From Verrucomicrobiota bacterium (GTDB taxonomy: Bacteria > Verrucomicrobiota > Verrucomicrobiia > Opitutales > Coraliomargaritaceae): DNA of 37,853 nucleotides. Of the stretch, positions 15,953 through 24,359 are shown one piece after another. The notes beneath the pieces are model-generated. The model did no database searches. It was not told where the DNA came from and was given only the letters and a program-made list of their open reading frames with translations. The translations under genes were made by a program, and so were the position numbers. Position 1 is the first letter of the stretch. The number at the start of each line of letters is the position of its first letter. Location of the stretch: positions 1 through 37,853 of the forward strand of contig JAACDB010000001.1 of assembly GCA_009937095.1 (NCBI GenBank), read 5' to 3'.

Positions 15953-17305
15953 ATGCTACGCCCTCTGAAAAAAACAGAGCTCTTCAATTATAGTATTGGA
16001 GATCTCGGAATCAACCTGAACTTCCAATTGATAGGCTTCTTTCTTGCCTACTTCTACACGGACGTTTTCGGAATCTCCCCCGCACACGTAGCGGGTCTTT
16101 TTCTCGCAGCGCGCATTTGGGATGCCGTCAATGACCCCATCATGGGTTATGTGGCCGACCACACCAGTACCCGTTGGGGACGCTTCCGGCCCTATGTCTT
16201 TTTCGGAGCCATTCCATTGAACCTACTATTGCTGGCCTGTTTCTTCGTGCCGGATCTTTCGCCCTCGATGAAGTTGGTCTATGCCTACGTGACTTACATT
16301 CTGCACGGCATGGTATTCACGGCAGTCGGTTTGCCGTATTCCTCGATCTCCGCAGTCATGACTCAGGACCAACAGGAGCGGGCATGGATTTCCACCCTGC
16401 GTATGTTCTTTGCGGTCATCATTGCGATGAGCATCGTCAGTATCGGAACGCGACCCTTTTTGGCAAAATTTGAAACTGAGGCAGAAGGCTTCTTTGCTTT
16501 GGCAATCTGCTACGCCATTGCTTCCAGTTTGCTCCTGATCTACTCAGGTATAAAAGCAAAAGAACGCATCACGCCACCCAAGGAAAAATACCACCTCAAG
16601 GATATCATACCCATTATCCTTAAGAACGAGGCGCTTTTAATCCTCTCCTTGGCGATGTTCCTCAATACCTGCATTTGGGTTATCGCAAACTCGGTGAGCC
16701 TGTACTATTTCAAATATATTATGGGCAATGCCGACCTGCAGTCGGTTTTCTTCCAGTACATGTTGCCCGCCAACATTCTGGGGGTCGTCCTAACGCCCCT
16801 ACTCACGGGTAAGTTCGGAAAGCGTAATGTCTTTATTTTTGGTAGCGCAATTGTTGTGGTCGCAAATTTGACACGTCATTTTATGGCGGGCGATTCCTTC
16901 ATGCTCTTCACGGGTATATCGATGGTGGCGTCCACCACCATGATGTTCTGCTCTATTTGCCAATGGGGTATGGTTCCCGACACCGTGGAATACGGTCAAT
17001 GGAAGAGCGGGATTCGCTCGGAGGACATTCCCTTTGCCTTTTTCTCCTTCACCTTTAAGGCAGGTATGGCACTCGGAGGCAGTTTTGCTGCGATCGTCCT
17101 TTCCCTCTCGGGCTATGTGGCCAACACCGAGTTGACCGAAACAGCACAGACCGCCATCATTTGGCTCTTTAACATTGTGCCCGCGATCGCCTCGCTCGGT
17201 TGTATGGTGGCGCTGCTCTTCTATCGTTTGGACGCTGAGAAATTCTCGCAAGTCCTCAAGGATCTGGAAGCACGTGCCGCAGCAAAACAGTCAGCCGATG
17301 CTTGA
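15953..17305 (+). CDS. GPH-family (MelB/XynP-like) glycoside:cation symporter
   Basis: The 450-residue protein has twelve predicted membrane segments and the GPH signatures: IGDLGINLNFQLIGFFLAYFYTDVFG in helix 1, RIWDAVNDPIMGYVADHTSTRWGRFRPY between helices 2 and 3, and a late MVPDTVEYGQWKSGIRSED segment. The Asp residues of WDAVNDP match the cation-site aspartates of MelB. Members carry xylosides, melibiose, lactose or glucuronides. Placed directly after the GH52 xylosidase and before a GH10 xylanase, it most likely brings xylo-oligosaccharides into the cytoplasm. Confidence 0.9.
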   Translation: MLRPLKKTELFNYSIGDLGINLNFQLIGFFLAYFYTDVFGISPAHVAGLFLAARIWDAVNDPIMGYVADHTSTRWGRFRPYVFFGAIPLNLLLLACFFVPDLSPSMKLVYAYVTYILHGMVFTAVGLPYSSISAVMTQDQQERAWISTLRMFFAVIIAMSIVSIGTRPFLAKFETEAEGFFALAICYAIASSLLLIYSGIKAKERITPPKEKYHLKDIIPIILKNEALLILSLAMFLNTCIWVIANSVSLYYFKYIMGNADLQSVFFQYMLPANILGVVLTPLLTGKFGKRNVFIFGSAIVVVANLTRHFMAGDSFMLFTGISMVASTTMMFCSICQWGMVPDTVEYGQWKSGIRSEDIPFAFFSFTFKAGMALGGSFAAIVLSLSGYVANTELTETAQTAIIWLFNIVPAIASLGCMVALLFYRLDAEKFSQVLKDLEARAAAKQSADA

Positions 17306-17362
17306 AGCTCCCACCGAGGACTCGCCTAAATAAATATTTTTTCAAACAACACTAAAAAAGTA

Positions 17363-20131
17363 TTGTCCTTGGATGCATTGAAAAAATGCTCCCTCTTTAT
17401 TTCTTGCTGTCTATTCGGCTTCTTTGGACTCCCTGCCCAGCAGGTGGATTTAATCAATGCCGATAACGGATCGGTGATCCAATCACTTTCCGGTAGTGCA
17501 AGCCTCGAGTTGAATAGCCTTGGGCAACGGGCCCTTGATATTCGCTACACACCCGGAGCGGTGGGGACTGCGAGTGTGGTGTTTTATATCAACGACGGGC
17601 TTTCGCGGACTGATTCCGTGAGTCCTTTTAATCTGGCTGGCTCGGCTGAGGGAATTGAGGGAGCCCTCCTGCCGCAACCCGGCACCTATGCCATTGAGTT
17701 CAGGGAATACAGTTTAATTGACGGTGGCGGAAGCCTATTGGCGACCACCACACTAAACCTCACCGTTTCCGATGCCTTGAGTCACCGCATGCGATCGGTG
17801 CGCCTGGTGACGGGACTACCCAACCCCCGCGTGCGGGTACGGATGCTGAAGCACGCCTTTCCTTTCGGATCCATGACGAAGGAGCCGCGCAATTCAGGCG
17901 AGGCACAGATCAGTCTGCGTGAAACTACCGACGAACAAAACCAGCAGGACATTTTCCTCGCCAATTTCAACTATTCGGTCAGCGGGAATCAAATGAAGTG
18001 GTACGCCCAACAACCGGACTGGTGGTCGGGTTCTCCGCACCAAACGGGCTACGCGACTCCGGGGCAGTACCGATATGATACCACGGATAACTGGGCTGGC
18101 TTTATGGACTCACAGAGCATCCCCATGCGCGGCCATGCCGTTTTTTGGGGCGAAAAAGCGGACAATGAACAAACACCCACCGATTTAATGCACGACCCCG
18201 ACTGGGTGGAGGCGCTCGGAACGGATGCCCTCTATTGGATGGAGCAACGCGCCAAAAGCATCGTCGGTCGCTATGCCGGGCAGGTGGACGATTGGGATTT
18301 TGTCAATGAGTTGTGGCACGGTGATTGGTACCGTGATACCTTCGGCGCAGCGATCACCAAGCAGATGGCCGACTGGGTTCTGGAGGCCAATCCCAACGCG
18401 CGGCTTTGGTACAACGAATACAAAATGCTCGATAACACCTCGAATTCAGAACAATTCAGGACCTTGTTGGAGCAACTGATCCTGGAGGGTGTTCCGGTTG
18501 ACGGTATCGGTTGCCAGGCGCATTTCGGGAGCGCGCCGGATGCCGTCACGGTAAAGGCCGCTCTCGATATTCTCGATGATTTGGGTCGACCCATTATGTT
18601 GACGGAATTTGACTGCGGGTGGGGCGCGGACAATAACGATGCCGCCCGGGAACTTGAAGAAGCCGACGGCTTGGAGGCGGTGTATCGCACCGCTTTTGAA
18701 CACGAAGCAGTAACGGGTATTATCATGTGGGGTTTTTGGGAAGGCAACCATTGGCAACCACAAAGGGCCCTCTGGTTGAATGACTGGACGCCCACCGCGC
18801 AGGCGCTCCGCTATCAGGCTCTGGTACTGGACGAGTGGTGGACCGATGCTCAATTGGTGACCGATGCCAACGGCAACCTGCAATTCGCAGCTTTTGCGGG
18901 GGAGTACGAAATTGATATTGCAGGAGATCTGGAGTTAGTAAACCTCAGCGCGGGGGAGGCCATCGTCAACTGGGCGTATGAGAGCAATAACCTCAACCGT
19001 AGCAGTGCGCTGGAGATTCAGCTCAAGCGTCCGGTGAACAATAACCGATACTCCAAATGTGAAGCGGTGGAATTCCTTGCAGAGGTGAATGCGGGGGCGC
19101 ACGCCATCAGCAAGGTTGAGTTTTACGTCGAGGGGGAGCGCATTAAAAGCGATTACACGGCACCCTATAGCGCGGTTTGGTTGGAAAGCACGGGAGGTAT
19201 GTACAATGTATGGGCCGTAGTGACCGACGCGAATAACGACACGGTCACCAGTTCAACCCATACCATTTCGGTAATATGGGATGATCAAAGCAATCTGCTC
19301 AGTAATCCCGGCTTTGAAAGCGGCACCATTGACTGGAGTGTTTTCGGCGATGGAAACTTCTTGATCGTCAATGACCCTGTCTATGCGGGCACACAGGCAT
19401 TGCTCATGAGCGGTCGCACAGCTACGTGGAATGGAATCGCGCGTGACGTAAGCGGTCTTTTGACAGCTGGCATGAGCTACGCTTATTCCGCCTATGCTCG
19501 ATTGGGTGCCGGCACGGACACTTGCAAACTCTTCTTACGCATTGCCTACACGGATGGTTCCGATCCTGAATATATCACGCTTACCGAGCAATCCGTGGGT
19601 TCCGATGCATGGACTGCGCTTCAGGGAGACTTCATATACACACCGGATGCCAGTAAAACTGTGAGTAATCTAAAAATATACTTCGCGGGGCCTGCTGCGG
19701 GCACAGATTTATACGGGGATGCTTTTACCCTTCAGGTAGCGGAAAGTAACGCCCACGACAGCGACTTTGATGGCCTGTGGGACACTTGGGAGACGAGCTA
19801 CTTCGGCGCGGCAAACGCAGGTAATTCCGGAAGGAATGACGATTACGACCAGGACGGCAGCAGTAATTTGGAGGAATTCCGCGCGGGAACTGACCCGACG
19901 GATGCGACATCGAGTTTAAGGATTACTGCGTTTGAAAAGTTGGCAAACAGTGTCCGGATTGATTGGCGCAGTGAACCCGAGCGATCGTACCGCATTCTTC
20001 GGGCGGATGATTTGAGTAGTGGCAACTGGGTTCCCCTCATGGAGCAAATCCCGGGGGCAGCGAACGAGAAGAGCGAAACCTTGAGTCAAGCGGAGGCGCT
20101 GGGCTTTTATAAAGTGACCCTTGATGAATAG
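17363..20131 (+). CDS. Large secreted multidomain GH10 endo-xylanase
   Basis: The product (922 aa) has no usable ATG; TTG codons at 17363, 17369 and 17378 all place a signal peptide (to about Ala25) at the start. Order of parts: an all-beta N-terminal part (26-135); a linker with the HRMRSVRL...HAFPFGSM entry found ahead of GH10 barrels in this group; the GH10 barrel (about 165-490) with acid/base Glu316 in DFVNE and nucleophile Glu415 in LTEFD; a small beta extension (500-555); an Ig-like domain (560-637); a CBM4/9-like carbohydrate-binding module starting NLLSNPGFESG (644-795); calcium-loop repeats (DSDFDGLWD, DDYDQDGSSNLEEF; 797-850); and a C-terminal beta domain. It would cut xylan outside the cell. 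Its end is 5 bases from the convergent xylR. Confidence 0.92.
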   Translation: MSLDALKKCSLFISCCLFGFFGLPAQQVDLINADNGSVIQSLSGSASLELNSLGQRALDIRYTPGAVGTASVVFYINDGLSRTDSVSPFNLAGSAEGIEGALLPQPGTYAIEFREYSLIDGGGSLLATTTLNLTVSDALSHRMRSVRLVTGLPNPRVRVRMLKHAFPFGSMTKEPRNSGEAQISLRETTDEQNQQDIFLANFNYSVSGNQMKWYAQQPDWWSGSPHQTGYATPGQYRYDTTDNWAGFMDSQSIPMRGHAVFWGEKADNEQTPTDLMHDPDWVEALGTDALYWMEQRAKSIVGRYAGQVDDWDFVNELWHGDWYRDTFGAAITKQMADWVLEANPNARLWYNEYKMLDNTSNSEQFRTLLEQLILEGVPVDGIGCQAHFGSAPDAVTVKAALDILDDLGRPIMLTEFDCGWGADNNDAARELEEADGLEAVYRTAFEHEAVTGIIMWGFWEGNHWQPQRALWLNDWTPTAQALRYQALVLDEWWTDAQLVTDANGNLQFAAFAGEYEIDIAGDLELVNLSAGEAIVNWAYESNNLNRSSALEIQLKRPVNNNRYSKCEAVEFLAEVNAGAHAISKVEFYVEGERIKSDYTAPYSAVWLESTGGMYNVWAVVTDANNDTVTSSTHTISVIWDDQSNLLSNPGFESGTIDWSVFGDGNFLIVNDPVYAGTQALLMSGRTATWNGIARDVSGLLTAGMSYAYSAYARLGAGTDTCKLFLRIAYTDGSDPEYITLTEQSVGSDAWTALQGDFIYTPDASKTVSNLKIYFAGPAAGTDLYGDAFTLQVAESNAHDSDFDGLWDTWETSYFGAANAGNSGRNDDYDQDGSSNLEEFRAGTDPTDATSSLRITAFEKLANSVRIDWRSEPERSYRILRADDLSSGNWVPLMEQIPGAANEKSETLSQAEALGFYKVTLDE

Positions 20132-20136
20132 CGGCG

Positions 20137-21303
20137 CTAACTCCCCATTGCCAAGCCGTGTTCCGCGCGTTTCTGTTGGCGGAATTTCCCCGGGGTGGTG
20201 TTATGCGCCGTACGAAAGCTATTAATGAGGGAATTAACCGAATAGTAGCCGCAGTTGGCGGCGATATCCTCGAGTTTGGCGTTGGTGGTACTGAGGAGGT
20301 GGGCCACTGCCTGCACGCGTTGATGCCGGATTTCCTGGCCGGGTGAGCGGCTGTAGGAAGTGGCAAAGGCTTTTTGTAAGCCTTGCTGCGTCACGCCCAT
20401 GGCCTCTGACACATCGGTGGCCTGAATGCCTTTATAGTAATTTCTTTGAATCCAATGCAGGGCATTCGCGACGAGGGGATTGCGAACCGCAAAGCAATCG
20501 GTGCTGCGCCGCGCCACCACGCCGATTGGTTTGTGACGGTGTATCTTAGTAGAATTCGATTTTTTCGGATTATCCAGCAGGCTTTGTAGCAGGCGGGCAG
20601 CTTCCGCCCCCAAGCCTTCCTGATCACTGTCCACGCTGCTTAGACCCATCATGAGCCCACTGTTGATTAAATCGTCATTGTCGACCCCCAGGACCGCAAT
20701 GTTTTCCGGCACGCGCAATTCACGGCGCAGACAGAGCGAGATCATCTCGGAGGCCATGGTGTCCTGGTAGGCAAAGAAGCCGAGAGAGAGTTCTTGCAGG
20801 CTGTGCCCGCGTTGTTCCGCGATCGCTTTCATTTCTTCGATTAGCTCACTTTGAATGTTTCGAGAGCTTTTCAAAACGGTTACTTTACCGCCATCGGCCT
20901 CCATATAGACACGCAAGCCATCGAGGCGTTCACGATACATGGCTTTCTCGCCCGGATCGACTGCAAAGACTTCCCTGTGTCCAAAATCGCGAAAATGTTC
21001 ACCCGCCAGCCGGCCAATAGCGGCATTGTCGGTAATCACACGGGGGATTTTCAGTTTGTGATTCCGGAGGCCCATATCCACCAGCGGAATCTTGAGGTTT
21101 CGAAAATGTTCCAAAGTTTGGTCATTTTCCAGCAGAGCGATACAACCATCACCATTCCAGTCCTTCAGGATGCCTTCATTAGCTGCCAAATCCTTGGGGC
21201 AGTTCAATTGCCAGCCATTTTGCCGCGCAACCTTCGCCACGCCGCGGTGAATGCGGTAGTCATACCATTCCAGAAGGAGCATGATGTGTTTTCTTTTAAG
21301 CAT
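20137..21303 (-). CDS. xylR: XylR-type transcriptional regulator (PBP-like sensor plus AraC DNA-binding domain)
   Basis: The 388-residue protein has the layout of E. coli XylR. A periplasmic-binding-protein-like sensor covers about 5-275 (VARQNGW, GCIALLEN, ITDNAAIGRLAGEHF, VLGVDNDDLINSG, LSSVDSD). An AraC double helix-turn-helix covers about 283-378 (ATDVSEAMGVTQQGLQKAF and LEDIAANCGYYSVNSLINSFR). E. coli XylR binds D-xylose and activates xylose genes. Here the gene lies between the GH10 xylanase and a PEP-CTERM gene, so it probably controls the xylan locus. A start at Met8 is possible. The AACAATTGTT palindrome at 21384-21393 is a candidate site. Confidence 0.9.
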   Translation of the reverse strand: MLKRKHIMLLLEWYDYRIHRGVAKVARQNGWQLNCPKDLAANEGILKDWNGDGCIALLENDQTLEHFRNLKIPLVDMGLRNHKLKIPRVITDNAAIGRLAGEHFRDFGHREVFAVDPGEKAMYRERLDGLRVYMEADGGKVTVLKSSRNIQSELIEEMKAIAEQRGHSLQELSLGFFAYQDTMASEMISLCLRRELRVPENIAVLGVDNDDLINSGLMMGLSSVDSDQEGLGAEAARLLQSLLDNPKKSNSTKIHRHKPIGVVARRSTDCFAVRNPLVANALHWIQRNYYKGIQATDVSEAMGVTQQGLQKAFATSYSRSPGQEIRHQRVQAVAHLLSTTNAKLEDIAANCGYYSVNSLINSFRTAHNTTPGKFRQQKRAEHGLAMGS

Positions 21304-21383
21304 TGTTGCTGGCAGTTATTAGAGGACTTGTGGCATCAAAGCAACTATTTGTTTTCATTATTCGTGATTTTTTCCTCAAAAAA

Positions 21384-21393
21384 AACAATTGTT
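21384..21393. promoter_or_regulatory. Perfect palindrome AACAATTGTT, candidate XylR operator
   Basis: The 10-base palindrome sits in the 165-base gap between xylR and the PEP-CTERM gene. Near-copies occur ahead of the GH52 gene (13541-13550) and ahead of the GHL6 operon (24326-24335). Assignment to XylR is inference. Confidence 0.35.
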
Positions 21394-21438
21394 AGTTTTC
21401 GGGTATTTTAGTATCTTTTGTGTTTATTACTTTAATTG

Positions 21439-21450
21439 GTACACCTGTAC
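21439..21450. promoter_or_regulatory. GTACA-CC-TGTAC inverted repeat
   Basis: A 5-base inverted repeat with two central bases ends 18 bases before the ATG at 21469, where a bound protein would block transcription or translation initiation. No assigned factor. Chance occurrence cannot be ruled out. Confidence 0.25.
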
Positions 21451-21468
21451 ACAACCCCTAACACAATT

Positions 21469-22425
21469 ATGTGCACCCTACACTCAATCATTCGTAACAC
21501 TACCCTAGCCATTGCAATCGCTGGTTTCACGACGCTTTCTGCGGTTGATATTATGAATTTCCAATTCAATGATACCAACGGTGCTTATCTTGGTGGCGGA
21601 AACAGCAGCCAAGTAGTGGATGCGGGTACTGTTAAAGGAACTTGGAACAATGGAGTTCAAGCGCGCGTCCAAAACGGAAACTTGAATTATGGTTATACCT
21701 CGAGCTGGCGTGGTGCTACCACCACGACGCATCCTTTAGACCAAGGTACAGGTACACGTTTTTACCGAGAGTATACTTTGAACAGTGCTCTAAGCACATC
21801 TACTGGATATAGCACTTATACTTACGAAGTTGTAATACCCACATTTGATATTCGTCAGAATTGGGATAACGTAAACTCCTCTGACGCGGGCAAAGGTATT
21901 CAATTTTCACTTCGCAATGCGGCACAAGATTTGGAAGTGATAGTGGGTTACCAAACTATCACTGGCGGTGGCGTGCAGGCTTTTAATAGTTATGGGACGG
22001 GTACCTTCCAAGGGTTGCAAGGTAATGCATTTGATACAGACAATGATACAGCTACCAAAACACCTTCACGTTTCGGTGGTGGTAACAATCCCGGTATCAG
22101 TTTGAAAATTGAAGGTGATCTTTCCGACGGTAGCTGGACTGCTTCTGCAGGTGATAGCAATCATGGCTACACAGTACTACAATCGGGTACCGGTTTGTCT
22201 GATATCGCCAGCTTGCGTATTGCAGCAAAGGTTCCCACTCTTGGATCTTGGGGTGGTGTTGCTGGTGGTCCTTGGGATCAAACCACTACAGTTAATGGTG
22301 ATTACTTCCATATTGACTCCTTCACCTTGGCTGCAGCAGCCGTAGTTCCCGAGCCCGGTACTTTTGCTTTAATCGCTGGATTCTTGGCATTCAGCTTCGT
22401 AGCGATCCGTCGTCGCAAGGCTTAA
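21469..22425 (+). CDS. Secreted PEP-CTERM protein
   Basis: I chose the ATG at 21469 (318 aa), which gives a signal peptide ending near SAVD; an upstream in-frame TTG only adds polar residues. The mature part is Asn/Gly/Thr-rich and beta-predicted, with no named domain. The C-terminus is a textbook PEP-CTERM sorting tail: VPEPGTF, then a hydrophobic run, then RRRKA. Such proteins are cut and retained or released by an exosortase, which is not in this window. The segments WNNG and GYSTYTYEVVIPTFDI recall the two proteins at 22516 and 23418, suggesting a shared family. The gene is visibly more AT-rich than its neighbours and ends in a strong terminator. Confidence 0.88.
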   Translation: MCTLHSIIRNTTLAIAIAGFTTLSAVDIMNFQFNDTNGAYLGGGNSSQVVDAGTVKGTWNNGVQARVQNGNLNYGYTSSWRGATTTTHPLDQGTGTRFYREYTLNSALSTSTGYSTYTYEVVIPTFDIRQNWDNVNSSDAGKGIQFSLRNAAQDLEVIVGYQTITGGGVQAFNSYGTGTFQGLQGNAFDTDNDTATKTPSRFGGGNNPGISLKIEGDLSDGSWTASAGDSNHGYTVLQSGTGLSDIASLRIAAKVPTLGSWGGVAGGPWDQTTTVNGDYFHIDSFTLAAAAVVPEPGTFALIAGFLAFSFVAIRRRKA

Positions 22426-22446
22426 GTTTAAGTACATCAAAATATC

Positions 22447-22473
22447 AAACGCGGCTTCGGCCGCGTTTTTTTT
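22447..22473 (+). terminator. Intrinsic terminator after the PEP-CTERM gene
   Basis: A CGCGGC stem (22450-22455) pairs perfectly with GCCGCG (22460-22465) around a TTCG tetraloop. A-bases before and eight T-bases after complete it. It lies 21 bases after the stop. Confidence 0.95.
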
Positions 22474-22515
22474 CTCCTTTATTCATCACTGTGCAATTAT
22501 TACCCTCTTTAAATA

Positions 22516-23253
22516 ATGAAAAAAATCCATTTACTCCTAACTTTGATAGTAACCAGCGGACTTTTATTTGCTGAAACAAAGCTCGAATACTGGACCTTCG
22601 ACACCGACACGGCCGGAGCTTCCTTCGACAATGGTAGCGGTGGCAGCATTGGCAACAGCGGCAGTAATGCCAACTTGTGGAATCACGGTAAGGTTAAGGG
22701 AATGGAAGCCGATGGCCTCGGGCATTTTGTAGTGAGCAATACCGGGAGTGCTTACCGTCGTGTGCCAGCACAGAACTATGCACCAGCGCAATACAGCAGC
22801 GGTCGCTATCGTCTCGTGATTGAATTCGCTTCCTGGAGTTTGGATCCCGGCAATAAGGGATCCATAGCCTTTGAAGTTTCCGACGCAAACAACCGCCGCA
22901 TTGCCGGAGTGAATCTCTATGCCGAAAAGGCTACCGAAGCAAAGATCCGCTTTTCCGCGACTTCTGCAACCGGATGGCAAGGCAAAGGAATCGACTATGC
23001 CGGGCAGAGTGCCCAGTTGAAAGAGAACCGCACCATGCGCCTCACTATCGACTTGGACCTCGATAACGATACCGTTACTTACTTCGTCAATGGCACGGCG
23101 GTCAAGACGATCAACGACTTCAACGCCAGTTCTATTGCACAGATCAAATTCTTTACGGACAGCAAATGGTCCAAGCTCAGCACCGTTAAGATCAACGAGA
23201 TGGGCTTCCTTCGACTACCGGCTGCAACACCTTCTGCTGGGATTACGCTCTAA
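22516..23253 (+). CDS. Secreted protein of the EYW-F family, without PEP-CTERM tail
   Basis: The 245-residue product has a signal peptide (MKKIHLLLTLIVTSGLLFA) and a beta-rich body of the LamG-like kind, starting KLEYWTFDTD. It is clearly a paralogue of the protein at 23418: both share EYW-F near the start, NSG-NA--WN-G, a Tyr-Arg-x-(L/V)-P motif, SG-YR, W-LD and, near the end, LD-DNDT---NGT followed by KFFT. Its C-terminus stops at LPAATPSAGITL, exactly where the paralogue runs into VPEPATYALML. So it is probably released rather than sorted. Function unknown; surface carbohydrate binding is a guess based on fold and context. A terminator follows. Confidence 0.82.
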   Translation: MKKIHLLLTLIVTSGLLFAETKLEYWTFDTDTAGASFDNGSGGSIGNSGSNANLWNHGKVKGMEADGLGHFVVSNTGSAYRRVPAQNYAPAQYSSGRYRLVIEFASWSLDPGNKGSIAFEVSDANNRRIAGVNLYAEKATEAKIRFSATSATGWQGKGIDYAGQSAQLKENRTMRLTIDLDLDNDTVTYFVNGTAVKTINDFNASSIAQIKFFTDSKWSKLSTVKINEMGFLRLPAATPSAGITL

Positions 23254-23274
23254 TTCGAGCAGGCTCAATTTTTC

Positions 23275-23306
23275 AAACGCCCCGATTCAGGTCGGGGCGT
23301 TTTTTA
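23275..23306 (+). terminator. Intrinsic terminator after the secreted-protein gene
   Basis: CGCCCCGA (23278-23285) pairs with TCGGGGCG (23292-23299) around a six-base loop, flanked by AAA before and six T-bases after. It lies 21 bases after the stop codon. Confidence 0.95.
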
Positions 23307-23402
23307 TGTCTGTATCGCGCGGTAAAAATTTTATAAAAGCGGAGTTTAACTTATGCAAATGAAGCTTTCAGTTTTGATTATTTAAGAAAAAAACAAAAGC
23401 CC

Positions 23403-23408
23403 TATAAT
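23403..23408 (+). promoter_or_regulatory. Candidate -10 hexamer TATAAT
   Basis: A perfect TATAAT lies 9 bases before the ATG at 23418. No good -35 is seen at standard distance. If real, transcription would start almost at that ATG, leaving either a leaderless message or an actual start at the in-frame ATG at 23436. Confidence 0.3.
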
Positions 23409-23417
23409 GTAGGCACC

Positions 23418-24233
23418 ATGAGTTTACTTATTCGAATGTTGAAGGTGTTCTTTTGTTTCAGTTTATTTGCTCAGGGAGTGCTTCAGGGGCAAAATTTAAT
23501 CGCTCTGGAATACTGGGACTTCAACGATGTTGTGGGAAAGTCGTTTGCTACCACCAGCAACCCTAGCGGCATGGTCAACAGCGGTAATAACGCGAGCAAT
23601 TGGAACTTCGGCGGCACCAGTGGGACCATGCAAACCGATGGGAACGGCAACTTTGTTATCACGGGCCACAACGGTCAAACCTACCGCAAGTTGCCGAATG
23701 ACCCAGGTTACAGCACGCCCTACAACAGCGGAAAATACCGTATGGAAATGGACTTCAACTCATGGAATTTGGATGGTACCGCTGCCGGTTCCAGTTTGGG
23801 TTTGGAATTGGTCAATACCTCGGGTGCCAGAATTGCCGCCTTTCAATTGCTTTTATTTTTGGGAACCGATAATTCCAATAACGCAAGGTTTCAATTTTCC
23901 GGTATTTCCAATGGCATCCTTGTTTATGAATCAGTGACCGTTAATCTGCTAAATGCCGACACCGCCTATGCCATCGCCCTTGAATTAGACTTCGATAACG
24001 ACACTTTGGATTTTTTACTTAATGGAACTTCGGTTCGCTCAATCACGGACTTTAATGCCACCGAATTCAGCCAACTGAAATTCTTCACCAACAATCCCTG
24101 GAGCACCAACTCCACGGTTTCGCTTGATTCCATGGGCTTGCTTCAGGTTCCCGAACCGGCAACCTACGCCTTGATGCTCGGTTTGTCGGTCCTTGCGATG
24201 CTCGGTTTGAAATGGCGCGGCTTCCGTCGCTGA
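23418..24233 (+). CDS. Secreted PEP-CTERM protein of the EYW-F family
   Basis: The 271-residue product has a signal peptide (to about Gly24) and a LamG-like beta body beginning ALEYWDFNDVVGKSF. It ends in a PEP-CTERM tail: VPEPATYALMLGLSVLAML, then basic residues WRGFRR. It is a paralogue of the preceding protein and more distantly of the one at 21469. In this gene group such proteins may sit in the envelope or matrix and bind polysaccharide, but no binding residues can be named. An in-frame ATG at 23436 is an alternative start and gives a shorter signal peptide. Confidence 0.87.
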   Translation: MSLLIRMLKVFFCFSLFAQGVLQGQNLIALEYWDFNDVVGKSFATTSNPSGMVNSGNNASNWNFGGTSGTMQTDGNGNFVITGHNGQTYRKLPNDPGYSTPYNSGKYRMEMDFNSWNLDGTAAGSSLGLELVNTSGARIAAFQLLLFLGTDNSNNARFQFSGISNGILVYESVTVNLLNADTAYAIALELDFDNDTLDFLLNGTSVRSITDFNATEFSQLKFFTNNPWSTNSTVSLDSMGLLQVPEPATYALMLGLSVLAMLGLKWRGFRR

Positions 24234-24359
24234 ACGCAACTTATAGGTACGCTCGTTGTTTTCATTTTACGTGATTGAGTATTCACAGGCCTCTCTTGTG
24301 TGGGCTCTATAATTGACGTATATTTAACAACTGTTGATGTTCGTAATTGCCTTTAACCC
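24234..24359 (+). promoter_or_regulatory. Promoter/operator region of the nine-gene hydrolase-sulfatase operon
   Basis: This 126-base gap precedes the rightward operon. TATAAT occurs at 24308-24313 as a candidate -10 without a well-placed -35. AACAACTGTT at 24326-24335 differs in one base from the xylR-side palindrome AACAATTGTT. Binding there would lie just downstream of the candidate -10. Confidence 0.35.

Noticed and set aside
23090-23362. An overlapping frame at the end of the 22516 gene, considered as a frameshifted PEP-CTERM tail
   Set aside because: The alternative frame contains no PEP motif, no long hydrophobic run and no basic end, so simple tail loss is more likely.
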